A DNA stretch of 64,000 nucleotides from Tethya wilhelma (taxonomy: Eukaryota > Porifera > Demospongiae > Tethyida > Tethyidae): assembly GCA_964030475.1 (NCBI GenBank), contig CAXIPT010000004.1:5814874-5878873 (forward strand), in the 5' to 3' direction. Every line of letters begins with the position of its first letter. Within the stretch, counting starts at the first letter, position 1. Positions 9,311-32,526 of the stretch are shown one piece after another. The translations under genes and the position numbers were made by a program. The notes beneath the pieces are model-generated. The model was not told the DNA's origin, did no database searches, and saw only the letters and a program-made list of their open reading frames with translations.

Positions 9311-12234
9311 AGGTAGATGTTGCTATTATGAGCCATTTAAGCTTAACTCTCAATTACTCAAGATAGATTTACTGAGAAGAAGTGAAATTATATATACAAT
9401 ACAATGAAGATATGGTGATTCTGATAGTCTAATTATTTCGCAAATATCTTGTTCACCTGCGGCTCTAGACGTAGACAAATTGCAATAGGTACCACATCGC
9501 ATTTTCTCGGTTATGAGGGTATTATGGGTCACATGTGTTAACAAAGAATGTTGCAAGGAAATGTTACAGTACAAGAACAACAACATTAATACACAATGTA
9601 TACACACAATCCCAAACCAATAAACCACAAATTAGCCACAAAACACCACCACTACTACACATACTTAGAATAAAGCCACATCTTTAGATAATAACAACTA
9701 CATACACTTGGAACAAACAAAAGTAGAGTCAGCAATATCCTCATTCACACCAGCACATATCATATCCCACCACAATGCACAATTATCACATTGAACCCAC
9801 TGCTCTTTATCTTCTGTACTGCCATAGATGAGACCACATCCTGGACACTCTGCTTCACTTTCTTCACCATTGTCAACATTCAGGCTTGAGAAAGACTCAA
9901 GGAGTTCATCATCAATAGATGTCTTCTTTACACTTGCTCTGGTTTGTCTCTTTGGAGATTCTTTCTTCTTTTGTCTCACTCCCTTCTTCCCATGCTCTTT
10001 TTTCTTCCTCTCTCTCTCTTCTTGCTTCTCATTTTTCCTCCGCTCTCTTTCTTCTTGCTTCTCCCTTTTCTTCTTTTCTCTCTCTTGTTTCTTTTTCTCT
10101 TTCTCCAATTTTGTTCTCAACTTCTCTTCTGCCTTCGCTTCTTTTTCTTCTTTCTGTTTTATCAGTTCTTCTAGAACATCTGTGTCAGTGATGCAGCAGG
10201 CTTTAGCATTTACTGCTGGCTTTCGTTTCTTTCTCTTGGAAGCTACTGGCTTTGGTAAAGCTAGAATTTCACTAAGAGAGCTGGTAGTGCTTTCACTACA
10301 ATTCTGAGAAGCATTAGATACAGAAGCAGATATGTGGGTGGAGGGGGATTCATATCCTGTAGGAAGTGGTAAATGATTGTCACGAATCCATTCTATATAG
10401 TCTTCAGTGTAGATATCATAGCCCTCTTCGTACTTCGTTCTGTACTCCACATCACGATCATCAAGGTCCTTTCTCCTGACAGACGATGTCTTCGTGATGG
10501 ATGAGGCATCTTGTGAGGTGTCCTGTCTACCCAGAGAAGAGGTATCCTGTGAGGTATCCTGCCTATCAACAGAAGAGGTATCCTGTGAGGTATCCTGCCT
10601 ATCAACAGAAGAGGTATCCTGTGAGGTATCCTGCCTATCAACAGAAGTGGTATGCTGTGAGGTGTCACTGAATAGAGTTGATGGTGCCAACTGCCTGTCT
10701 GTGACTTCACCCGGATTGAGGGGATATATGCCACATTTTTTAAAGCCAGACATTATATTAACGGGAGTCAATGCTTGTGGCCATGCTACCCCAACAAGAC
10801 CAGCAATTTGTTCCGTCGTTATCACCCGAAGTGGGTTATCTGCTATTCGCTTTCGACATGCTTTAGAGTAAAACGACTTGAAAGACTTGAATACTCCAAC
10901 ATCAAGCGGTTGAAGAATATGTGTACAGTGAGCTGGCAAGCAAAGCATGTGAATCTCATTATTTCTTGCAAATTCAATTACCTCGATCGACACATGTGAA
11001 GAATGGCCATCTAATATTAGGAGAACAGGCCTTGAAGGAGGTATGGATTGAGTGAAAAATTCAAGCCAAGCAAGAAATAAATCTGAATTTACCCATCCAG
11101 AGTCGCTACATCGGAACACAGTTCCAGCAATGGCTCCTTCTTTTAAGTTCTCAGTGATTCTTTTTCTAGGGTATATCAAGAAAGGGGGGAGAACAAACCC
11201 AGAAGCCGACACACACGTGAGTACTGTATGTGTCTTTCCCTTTTCTCCTGATGTTATACTCCAGACATTCTTACGTCCCATTTCTGTAACGACTTTTCCA
11301 CCTTTATGTACAATGGTGACACCAGTTTCATCCATGTTGAATATATTCATTGGTTTATTCAAAACATTCAGTTTTGCACACACAGCTGCCAGTTTTCCAA
11401 AAAAATCAGAAATAATCTCACAATTAGCACTAGCTGCTCGGGCACGAGAGAGCTGTTGAGTGGTGCGTAAAGTTAGTCGTGGATGCCTTGATCTAAACCC
11501 ATCAAACCATGCTCTCCCAGCAGCGCCATCTGTGAATGGATGACTCCTTCCACTAGCTTCAACAATCTTGTACGCAACAACCATGACATCAGTTCTTGAC
11601 AAACCGAAGCCCATATCTGCCATTTTGAGGCAATATGTAGCTAGTTCATTTTCTTCCTGAGCAGTAAGAACAGTTGGTGGCCCGCTTCGGCATTCTAAAT
11701 CTACCTTTTCAGTTACTCTTCTTCTAAGGGTCTCGTATGGTAGGTTGTACAACCTAGATGCTTCACGCACACCCATTCCACCTTTAACTTGCTGTAAGGC
11801 AGCAGCCATGCTCTCCTTAGACCACTGCTTTCTAGTAACCTGCGTAAGTCAATTGGATTCTAATTAAAGTTCATCCAGTTAGCAAAATTTTTCTTAAGTA
11901 TAACTTAGATTGAACATGCAAGTAATCCAAAGGTATCTTTAGGTACTCACCTTGAGCTGAATATCTTTGCTTGCCATATTACTCGTTCTTTTCCCACTTC
12001 TGGAACACACGTACAGATCAACACAAGAACGAGTTGACCTCGTGCAAGGTCGAAGATCGACTAATGCGCATGCGCATAATTTGGGATCTATGATTGGGAA
12101 GGGGAGTGACCTAAGGCATCGATTATCTATGCCTAAGTAAAGTATATTAGGTAAAGAGTGGCTGCCACAAGTTTGAATGATTTTGGTTCAGGTGACTCAT
12201 AATACGCACTGACTCACAATACGGACATCTACCT
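9311..12234 (-). mobile_element. Complete pogo/Tigger-like DNA transposon
   Basis: The terminal inverted repeats begin AGGTAGATGT on both ends (9311 rightward; 12234 leftward, read on the - strand) with imperfect similarity continuing for about 25 bases. Both ends are flanked by TA (9309-9310 and 12235-12236), the target duplication of the Tc1/mariner/pogo superfamily. The 2.9-kb interior carries one two-exon transposase gene on the - strand. A palindrome GCGCATGCGC at 12065-12074 sits just upstream of the transposase start. Confidence 0.88.
9698..11977 (-). CDS. Pogo/Tigger-like DDE transposase with C-terminal PHD-type finger
   Basis: Two exons: 11977-11951 (MASKDIQLK) and 11839-9698, phase 0, about 722 residues. 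The N-terminus carries a Psq/CENP-B-type helix-turn-helix (RKQWSKESMAAALQQVKG; REASRLYNLPYETLRRRV). The DDE_1 core shows NMDETG (D179), LLILDGHSSH (D286) and LQPLDVGVF (D322), giving a DD36D spacing. After it come four 12-residue DTSQDTSSVDRQ-like repeats, a coiled, highly charged Lys/Glu/Arg segment, and a terminal zinc finger (CPGCGLIY, WVQCDNCALWW, FVCSKCM) resembling a PHD finger. The frame is intact and flanked by matching inverted repeats, so the copy may be recently active. Many antisense open frames here are shadows of the low-complexity segment. Confidence 0.93.
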
Positions 12235-12509
12235 TAATGTGATTAATAAAAATTATCTTGGAATCACATTTTTCTTCTTCTTTTTGCCTCCACTTGGGAG
12301 AGTTCTAGCACAATAAGAAAGTAGCTAGTCTGGGCACCAGACCCTTTCTTGCTAGGTTTTAGGGGGGTGGGGAATAGGCCCAGACTAAAGCTAGCTACGT
12401 ATAAACAATTCATAACCAACTGTACGTTGCACGTGAGTCGTGAGCTATATAACACGCAGTATAAACGATTGCAAGTGACCTGCATGAAGCGCTGTAGTGT
12501 ATTGAACTC
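12235..12509 (+). promoter_or_regulatory. 5' flank of SRCR receptor B
   Basis: About 275 bases between the transposon end and the receptor B start codon. I see no coding sequence; it must hold the proximal promoter and 5' UTR of receptor B. Confidence 0.35.
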
Positions 12510-22302
<9,793 letters not shown>

Positions 22303-22324
22303 AAAATTAATTGTGTTGGGAATG

Positions 22325-22330
22325 AATAAA
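22325..22330 (+). terminator. Poly(A) signal of receptor B
   Basis: AATAAA 22 bases after the stop codon of receptor B. The following 22331-22775 is AT-rich, with a poly-T stretch at 22429-22466 and no gene. Confidence 0.65.
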
Positions 22331-22775
22331 GTGTACTCTTTCATTTGCATTGTCAAAGTTTAACCCCCACCAATCTGCATGTGTGGCAATGAATAACGTT
22401 AAAGTTACTTTTTAAAATACGAACTACTGTATTTTTTTTTGTTGTTTTTTTTTTGTTTTTTTTTTTGATGATCAAATTCTTTGTAGTTTCTGATACACTT
22501 TGTCCAAGGCTAGATAACAAAATCTGATATCTCTAAATCTTAATAATGCATTTAAATTTAAACATCAATGTTTCATACATATCTTATTTGAGCTAGCCGC
22601 CAGTTGGAGTATACGCATGCGCATATCCCCGCTCAATTAAGTTGCACCTAACAATACCGACATTTCCATCATATCACTACTTAGCATGCACTAGCTATAT
22701 AGCTATCTCTTGATCTTCAGATTACAAATGACCACGCATCCACACTAGCCAGATCAACATGTTGATAAAGATGAT

Positions 22776-23494
22776 ATGACTGCTCATAGTCCTAAACGGC
22801 TGACTGGGATGGTGTGGGCATGGTTGTTTGGATGTTTACTACTTGTCACAGTCCTCCTTCTTCTAGTGTGTGATTCTTGTGAGTGAATATTGAACTTGCA
22901 AGCATAAAATAATTACTTTTTTAAAAGTGGGTGTAGACTACAGTAAACTCTGGCACATGCCGCTACCAAGGTGAGGCTGATGTTTAAATTCATATCGTCC
23001 GCTAAATAGCTGTACATAGCCTCAGCAATTCTGATAGACAGTCATACTGATTGGCATGTTCATAGCAGCTCTGACACAGTGAGAGCCTGGATCGAAGCGG
23101 CCGGCACGCCGGCGGCCTTGTTGAGAATCACGTGCACCTTGGTAGGCGTGGTCAATACGGTAGCGCGCGCATAGGATAATGCTACTCTTCATTCACTTTA
23201 GGCCACAGTGGTGTACTACTGCTGGTCCTCTGTCTCTGTTTCATAACTGCCATCTCTATCTACAAATGCTCCAATCAAAAAGCTCCTACTGCTACACCAC
23301 ATCAATCAAAATATATCTTACCCCTTCAAAAATACTCCCCACCAGCTAAAAAGACTGTCGATATATCTTCCCACCGCAGCCAGATGTGTCAGCACGTTGC
23401 AGTATTGATTGAGAATTATCTTGCTAAAGACACTGCTCAGCTAAAAGTGCTTAACAGTAGAATTGAATCACTGATGAGGGTGAAGATAAAGTAG
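22776..23494 (+). CDS. Receptor C: signal exon joined to TM/cytoplasmic tail exon, no SRCR domain
   Basis: Exon 22776-22878 encodes a signal or anchor peptide (WLFGCLLLVTVLLLLVCDSC) and ends in a phase-1 donor. Exon 23202-23494 begins in phase and gives HSGVLLLVLCLCFITAISIY, a membrane helix, then KYILPLQKYSPP and a helical tail ending SLMRVKIK. The tail matches the tail of receptor D (YIPLKQYPS; RIDSLRAGK). No SRCR exon is found in the 323-base intron. It is therefore either a genuine short membrane protein derived from a receptor by loss of the phase 1-1 SRCR exons, or a decayed paralogue whose two end exons happen to stay open. Promoter region: CGCATGCGCA near 22615. Confidence 0.6.
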
Positions 23495-23764
23495 AATGAG
23501 GTGAAGATCGAAACTGATTTATAGTTTTGCATACTGTCACTGAACAAACTTATTAGGAAATTGTTTTAAGGAAAATTGTACATTCATCCATCTATATTCA
23601 ATGTATGAAATGCCAAACTCAAAAACTTATATCTGCTATAATAATTATAGTGACGTGACTCAATCTGAATCAGACTGAGCTGAGTCGATCGAGATCGCTA
23701 GCCAGAAAGAGGCGGGATCAAGGACTCGGTAGTAGTAGTAGTTTAGTAGCCTACTAAGTTGCAC

Positions 23765-25986
<2,222 letters not shown>

Positions 25987-26214
25987 ATTGCTAGGTGCAT
26001 ACATGGTATGTAACAGGAATATTTTTATGCTCCTCTTCTTATAGACTACATAATTATTTATAATGCATTTCTCCTATATATCTTAAGTTGAAGCTGAAGC
26101 TGTTTTGCATAGCAGCTGCATGTACTGTTGGCCTTTTGCATGCCGGGCATAGAAACCTTGCCTCTGGGGGTTGTTTCGGGACTGTTTTTGTGGCTAGCTG
26201 CCAATGGTATAATT

Positions 26215-27231
26215 TTATCATACGTACGGTAGTACGTATAGTAGGAATGGGTCGACTGTCCCATAGACACCATACAAAATGTTGGCCACTATAAAAAATC
26301 TAGTCAAACAAAATTAAACCTTCAAAGGTGCTCAGAGGCTCTTACTGATAGATTACCAATTGCATGCAAGGCCTAAAACTCACAAAAACTTTCCTCAGCA
26401 CTAGTAGTGAGCGCTAGTGGGAAGCCACCATAGTGCCATTTTTGTTCTGCTAACGTACTTACTTACTTACTTACGTACGTACTTCCTAACTGACTTACTT
26501 GAAAAGGATTTCCAGAGAACCAGAACGTGTTGAGCCAACTTTGACAGCACAAAGTAAGTTCTTTTCATGGGTAGTACATTCCTTGATACTCGTTTTGATC
26601 ACAAACATGTCTAAACAAAAACTAGAAAGCTTTGAAACTTAGTGTATAAATTCATGTACTACAATGCAGCCATCTTTATATGTAGAGTTCAAAGGTCATT
26701 ATCCACGTGGTATTATTATGCGCATGCGCATTAGCTTCTTAGCATAATGATCAATGCATTGTAGCTGCTAAAGTTTTTTGTGGGGACTAACCAGTCTCTG
26801 ATAGTCTCCACACTGTAGTGTTGAAAAAAGTGAATGAACAAGTAGTAAAAATTTCAAAAAAATAAGTAGTGTAGGAATGGGCAGTGCAGTAAAAAGCATT
26901 GGAACAAGGCATGTCTCAATTTCGGCACATGACTACTTCATTTTTTATGCCCAACTCTTGGTCGGCAGTCCAGTTTATATTGCCTATCTTGTTATGGTTT
27001 ACTCCACTGCTTAGCCAACTGATAACCAATGCAACAATACAATTAAGCTATGGTATACTATAGTAGTACAAATCTTTGCATTTATGACACTGAGGATCCA
27101 TATTAGGGATCAAGAACAAAAATGAAGTAGTCATGTGCCGAAATTGAGACATGCCTTGTTCCAATGCTTTTTACTGCACTGCCCATTCCTACACTACTTA
27201 TTTTTTTGAAATTTTTACTATTATAATATAG
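26215..27231 (-). mobile_element. Fold-back MITE family 1, copy C
   Basis: Reverse orientation relative to copies A, B and E. It begins with the palindromic TTATCATACGTACGGTAGTA terminus, carries GCGCATGCGC at 26720-26729, and ends with the paired inverted arms (about 26840-26945 and 27119-27231). Confidence 0.85.
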
Positions 27232-27890
27232 ATCAGAAGATATGATGCTGTGGTTTTCAAAACAAAATTCATGTTTGTTAGTACTTGATGGGTTTGTCTG
27301 ATAACTTTTGGGATATATATAGATCAATTGTTATTCACATGTCCTTACAACAATTTCAGTTTGTGGCTTTAGGTGTATTCATTGGTTATGTACACTTGGT
27401 GCCAAAGGTTATCAGTATTGATGCCAGTGTGTACTTATCATCAGATAATATTATAATATGCTGCCACATGTGCATGAACACTATCAAAACTTTTTATTGT
27501 GCACACGGCCTCATTCCCATGGCTTTTAGTCACCTTTGACCCCCTCTTCCCTCCCTTGTTGAAATGATGCAGACTAAAGTGCATGACCTCATCAGCTAAA
27601 GTCAATTAAAATAATTATTAATTTAGCAACTCCCTCAAAATGTTAACTTAGATACAAATCAATATTTCTTGCGAAGATCGATCAAATAAACTTGTAGCAA
27701 TCATGATGATAATATTATTATGTTGTTTCCCTAAAGATTAATTTTAATATGGCAAAGTTTTAGTATACGCTACGTATACATTATATGTACCATTGATTCA
27801 GAAGTCCACGTGTATGATCTCAACTATATCTAGTGGTCTGTCCAATTATTGTAATCTATTACATGTACACCACCACATGCACCATTTAAC
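27232..27890. other. Intergenic, nothing recognised
   Basis: AT-rich spacer between MITE C and the 3' end of the first 7TM gene. I see no gene or repeat here. Confidence 0.5.
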
Positions 27891-29033
27891 CTAATTAAAG
27901 CTTCCATAACGTCTAGTGGTTTCCTCAGCTGCTGCTGTTGAATCATTGAGCATTAGCAGTCGCTCACGCTCTGTCATCTGGGAATCGGTAAACCCATCAG
28001 TGTAAGGTGACTCATAGAATGTCGTACTGGGTGCTGAAATGCGGCTTGAACTTTGAACTGTTGTTTGTTCTATAATAGAGTGTCCTGTATCAGGCTTGCG
28101 ACCAGTATGATGATGGTGATCGTTATACCTACTGCATAGTCCACACATGTTCAGTCGAAAGAAACAGATCATGTAGACTGTTGGGAAGAGAAGCAAGCTG
28201 ATGGGAAACATGACACCGAAAGAGTACCACACTCCAGAGAGCTTGTATTGTTGTTCTTGTACGGTGAATACTCGAGCCAAGAGAGCGAAAACCATCATTA
28301 CAATGTTGACGAGAAAAGTTATGATCACACAGAAGGTTTTCTTGAGTAGCATTCTTGCGGCCTTTTCGTTGCTGTGAGTCATGGGCAGATGACAGTACAG
28401 AACTACTGTTACAATTAGCAAGATGAATCCAATAACACTTCCAGAGACGTAGAAGATGTAGCCATTCAACATTTGATGGACCACACCTGACTTGCTAACT
28501 GTGCAGTTTGCATCAAGTACTCGAATCCAACACCATGGACCAGCCAGTCCATAGTTGTTTGTATAGAATGGCACAGAGGAGTAGATAAGAGTGACAATGA
28601 TAGTGAGAACAACAAAAGATGTCTCAAGGATAATTCGACCTTGTTTCGAGTTCAAAATTATCGGACCTGTCTTTCCCTGTGCTGTGCGACGGGCATATAC
28701 AAGGAGGCAGACTTTCATTCCAACAGTGAACACAAACACTAGAATTCCAGTCCAATTCTTCATGAAACCTATCCCACTGCATACTTTATCCTGTACATTT
28801 GGGTCGTATCTGAAGTGATGTTCGAATGAAGCAGCCATAAAAAGCTCCCTCAAGAAGATTGATACCATGAGGTAGAGAAAGAGGCGTTGGAGGACACTGT
28901 TGAAGGCTTTGTGGGTGAATATCAGGAGGAGAATGATGGCTGAAACTAGACAGCCAGTTGCTGCAGTTGTGCAAAAGACAAAGTTGATCTTTTTCAGGTC
29001 AATGCTCGTACAGCTAGAGAACTGGGAATCCAT
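27891..29033 (-). CDS. Seven-transmembrane receptor, paralogue 1
   Basis: Single-exon 380-residue protein with seven hydrophobic segments at roughly 17-40, 47-69, 90-112, 133-155, 190-213, 231-254 and 267-290. Conserved features: an extracellular Cys before TM3 (VCSGIGF), an ECL2 block GPWCWIRVLDANCTV that would supply the disulfide partner and an N-glycosylation site, a tight LFLYLM TM2, and a Ser/Thr-rich tail with FYESPYTDGFTDSQ and TERERLL. The GPWCWI motif recalls class B/cAMP-receptor-like GPCRs, but I cannot place the family; it looks like a sponge-specific expansion. Two close paralogues lie at 29738 and 37864, all on the - strand. Confidence 0.85.
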   Translation of the reverse strand: MDSQFSSCTSIDLKKINFVFCTTAATGCLVSAIILLLIFTHKAFNSVLQRLFLYLMVSIFLRELFMAASFEHHFRYDPNVQDKVCSGIGFMKNWTGILVFVFTVGMKVCLLVYARRTAQGKTGPIILNSKQGRIILETSFVVLTIIVTLIYSSVPFYTNNYGLAGPWCWIRVLDANCTVSKSGVVHQMLNGYIFYVSGSVIGFILLIVTVVLYCHLPMTHSNEKAARMLLKKTFCVIITFLVNIVMMVFALLARVFTVQEQQYKLSGVWYSFGVMFPISLLLFPTVYMICFFRLNMCGLCSRYNDHHHHTGRKPDTGHSIIEQTTVQSSSRISAPSTTFYESPYTDGFTDSQMTERERLLMLNDSTAAAEETTRRYGSFN

Positions 29034-29737
29034 TATACAGCACAGTCACTGACTGATCGACACACAGCAGCTTGTTCACTGGACCTGCATATTTCAATAC
29101 ACATATTATAGCTAAGTTAGTATAGCTGCTAATCATTATTGTGTATTAAAATACAATCAGTATACATACATAATTCAGCTCAGTTGCATAGTTTAATAGT
29201 ACCTTTTGAGAGAGAGATATAAAATCAGGCTACTAAGCTTAGTACGTAGCATCAATGGTCTAGCACAGTCTCCAGATCTCCTTAGTGGTTTAACAGGGAA
29301 CCACAGGTGTATGCCCTGCTTGCCACGAGTCGGTACAGCTGAGGATGAATTTCTAGGCAGTGGGAGCCCTTGATAATTTCTCATAATTTGGCCATGCACG
29401 TAGATTCGTACGCTATCGTTAATTAATTAAGTTGTGGTAAGGAAGCTGTCAAATCACGGTCAAACTTTTTTTTTTTTATAATCTGATGGTCAGCAGATGG
29501 TAATTATTTTTTTTTTACTGCTTTCAGCCTAAACTACCAGTACTGTCAATATATGGCCATACACAATGCACAGACAATAACAAGGAGGACATACACAATC
29601 ATTAATTTTACAGCAATCATTATCAAGTGTGGTACAAAAATTTATCAGCTTCTGCTAAATTTAATTTTTTTTTAGTGACTCAAAATTATAGTACAGTATG
29701 TGACTGAGAGCCAGCAAGCTCATTCAGTGCACAACAG
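29034..29737. other. Spacer between 7TM genes
   Basis: Contains T-rich homopolymers (29466-29480, 29509-29517). A 68-codon open frame on the - strand (29193-29399) has no recognisable feature. It should include the 5' region of paralogue 1. Confidence 0.4.
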
Positions 29738-30880
29738 TCAAGTGTTGACACCAACCACATTAACAGTTCCATACTGACCAGGAGCTAAATCCATTTCTTT
29801 AGCTCTGATCAATCGCTCACGCTCTGTCACCTGAGAGTCGGTAAAACTGTCAGTATAAGGTGACTCATAGAAGGTTGCACTGGGTGCTGAAAAACGGCTT
29901 GATCCTCGAACGGTCGTATCGTCAATAGAATGTCTGTATTTATGCTCGGGCCTGTGACTAGTATGATGAGGCTCATTGCACTGGCATAGTCCGCACATGT
30001 TCAGTCGGAAGAAACAGACCATATAGACTGTTGGAAAGAGAAGCACGCTGATTGGAAACGTCACACCAAAGTAGTACCACAATCCTTCAAAATTGAATTG
30101 CTTGTCTCTCACAGCGAATATTCGAGCCATGAGTGCAGAGACGATAATCACAATGTTGAGGAGAAACGACACGATTACAGAGAAGCATTTCTTGAGGAGC
30201 ATTCTCGATTTCTCATTGTTATAAGCCATTGGCAGACGGCAGTAGAGAACTATAGTACCAATGAGCAACACAAGTCCGATAATACTACCAGAGAGATAAA
30301 AGATGTAGCCATTTAACATTTGATGAACCACACCGGATATTGTGATCGTACAGTTTGCATCAAGTACTCGAATCCAACAGACTGGACCGGCAAGTCCATA
30401 GTTGTTAGTATAGAATGGCAATGTGGAGTAGATGAAAGTAATAATGATAGCAAGAACAACGAAGCAAGTTTCTAAAATGCCTCGGACAGATTTTGAGTGC
30501 AATTTTTCTGGAACTGGCTTTCCACTTGTTAAGTGACGGACGTACAGGAGCAGGTAGACTTTCATTCCAACGGTGAAGACAAACACTAAAATTGCCATCC
30601 AATTCTTCATGAAACCTATCCCACTGCACACCTTTTCCTGTACGTTTGGGTCATATCTGAAGTGATGTTCGAATGAAGCAGCCATAAAGAGTTCTCTCAA
30701 GAAGATTGCTACCATGAGGTAGAGAAAGAGGCGTTGTAGGACAGTATTGAAGGCTTTGTGAGTGAATATCAGGAGGAGAATGATGGCTGAAACAAGGCAA
30801 CATACTGCTGCGGTCCCACAGTAGACAAGGTTGATCCTTTTCAGATCAACACTTGTACAGTTTGAGAACTGGGAATCCAT
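29738..30880 (-). CDS. Seven-transmembrane receptor, paralogue 2
   Basis: Same architecture as paralogue 1 and clearly similar throughout (LRELFMAASFEHHFRYDPNV is shared). Start chosen at MDSQFSNC by comparison; an upstream MI is in frame at 30886. ECL2 reads GPVCWIRVLDANCTI, so the Cys and Trp are kept while the preceding Trp is Val. The tail keeps FYESPYTDSFTDSQ and TERERL but ends differently (QYGTVNVVGVNT). Tandem orientation with paralogue 1 suggests local duplication. Confidence 0.85.
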   Translation of the reverse strand: MDSQFSNCTSVDLKRINLVYCGTAAVCCLVSAIILLLIFTHKAFNTVLQRLFLYLMVAIFLRELFMAASFEHHFRYDPNVQEKVCSGIGFMKNWMAILVFVFTVGMKVYLLLYVRHLTSGKPVPEKLHSKSVRGILETCFVVLAIIITFIYSTLPFYTNNYGLAGPVCWIRVLDANCTITISGVVHQMLNGYIFYLSGSIIGLVLLIGTIVLYCRLPMAYNNEKSRMLLKKCFSVIVSFLLNIVIIVSALMARIFAVRDKQFNFEGLWYYFGVTFPISVLLFPTVYMVCFFRLNMCGLCQCNEPHHTSHRPEHKYRHSIDDTTVRGSSRFSAPSATFYESPYTDSFTDSQVTERERLIRAKEMDLAPGQYGTVNVVGVNT

Positions 30881-31176
30881 GATCACAGCTGAGTACGTTG
30901 GCTTCTAGCTACATACAATTGAGAAAATCATGAATAATAAATAATAATAATCATGATATACATATTAGTCCCCTTATCAATTTTTACCTTATAAGTGTGA
31001 AAATTTCCCCGTTAGACATTATACTCATGTTCCATTGACTATTAAATTTTGATTCAACAGCACAAACATCTTTATAAAAAGTTCATAGCCAGGCCATAAG
31101 GGTTGGGAATGGCTAAGGACCAAACTAGATGCTGGACCACTCTATATGCTAGTCTGGCCAGCCAGACTATCTATAT

Positions 31177-32061
31177 CGAGGGGCCCGCAACGCTGGAAAT
31201 CTCGTACGCTTTGCCCAGAAATCACAAGAAATCAATAGAAATCACAGAGAAATCGAAGTGAAATCAAGAGAAATCAACCTGGAAAGATGTAGACACGCCC
31301 CTATCTCCGCCTATTTATGTCACACGGAAACCATGTGAGCTTGAAGTTTCTCGCTCTGGCTTTCTCTCTTCGAGCTGGTGAGTCCTCAAGCCTCAGAAAT
31401 CATAGTCAAGAACAAAAATTTGATCATTAAGAGCATTCATTGACATGTGGACATCTATACTCTATCACTGTCGTGTGAGTCCGGCCTGGGATCGCCGCTT
31501 CAAGTCAGTAACTTTTGATTCAAGCTCAGTTTTGTGTACTGTACAAGAATAGCGATGCTGTGGAGAGGAAACCAAATTTTAGGCCTAGCTAATTAACACA
31601 AGTTCTCATTGATTCGAGGGTAGTTACTACCAACAACTGTCAGTATATTATTTATCCATGGCTATCTATTTTGTATTATAATATAAATCTTTCGAGTTAT
31701 GAAAGTTTGTATTTTGTAGCTATACGGGCCTACCTAGAAGTGGAAAGATATATTTATAAATGCATGAGGCTATGTCAATCCATCAGAAACAATTTTAGCT
31801 GTGGCAGACACCAGTAACAGTCACAGGAAATTTGCTAGAAATCACAAGAAATCTACTATATAGTCTAGAAATCATAGAAATCACCCGAAAACAGTCAAAA
31901 TCACAGATAGAAATCACCTAAAATACAGAAATTAAGAATCAAACTGAAATCTCAGAAATCAAACTGAAATCTCAGAAATCAAACTGAAATCAAGGAAATC
32001 AATCAGAAATCATTAAATTTTGAAATCTCGTACAGAATTTTGTACCGTTGCGGGCCCCTCG
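31177..32061. mobile_element. hAT-like MITE (885 bp) with internal GAAATC repeats
   Basis: Terminal inverted repeats CGAGGGGCCCGCAACG (31177 rightward; 32061 leftward) flanked by an exact 8-bp direct repeat ATCTATAT (31169-31176 and 32062-32069). An 8-bp target duplication is typical of hAT elements. The interior near both ends is a cloud of degenerate GAAATCA repeats (about 31200-31275 and 31825-32030). No transposase frame, so non-autonomous. Confidence 0.88.
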
Positions 32062-32526
32062 ATCTATATGCAGCACACCATGTGTCAAGATGCTCTCTTC
32101 TCTACTTTATATGAGCAGGTATATCAGAAATGAAACCATAAACATTGTAATGACCATTGTAAATTTGCCACCAAGTTTATACAAATCAGTTCAGGCTAGA
32201 TATCATAGCTGGCAGGCCAACCCACTAGCATTATTAAACCTGGGATATCAAGTTTTAATACAAACAGCAGAACAGCCAGGTAGACAGTAGCCTCGTTCTA
32301 GCAACCGTTTGGGGGTGGGGTACGCTACTTCTCTCGGGTACTTTTTCCCGTTGGCGGCAACTCTTGGGCATGTTTCTGAAACCGTTTCAGAAACAATATC
32401 ACGTGAATAGCATTCTAGCTAGATATATTATATAGAAGGCGGTGTGGCCCATCCCACACTGAGCCAACTGAGATTGAGAGCAGTGAGTGAACCCAAGATC
32501 TAAGAGAAAGACTCATCTGACATCAC

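Noticed and set aside
9828..10307. 159-codon + strand frame rich in Phe, Ser and Leu
   Set aside because: It is the antisense shadow of the Lys/Glu-rich segment of the transposase.
29193..29399. 68-codon - strand frame between 7TM genes
   Set aside because: No similarity to the receptors, no domain, and it lies in the expected 5' region of paralogue 1.
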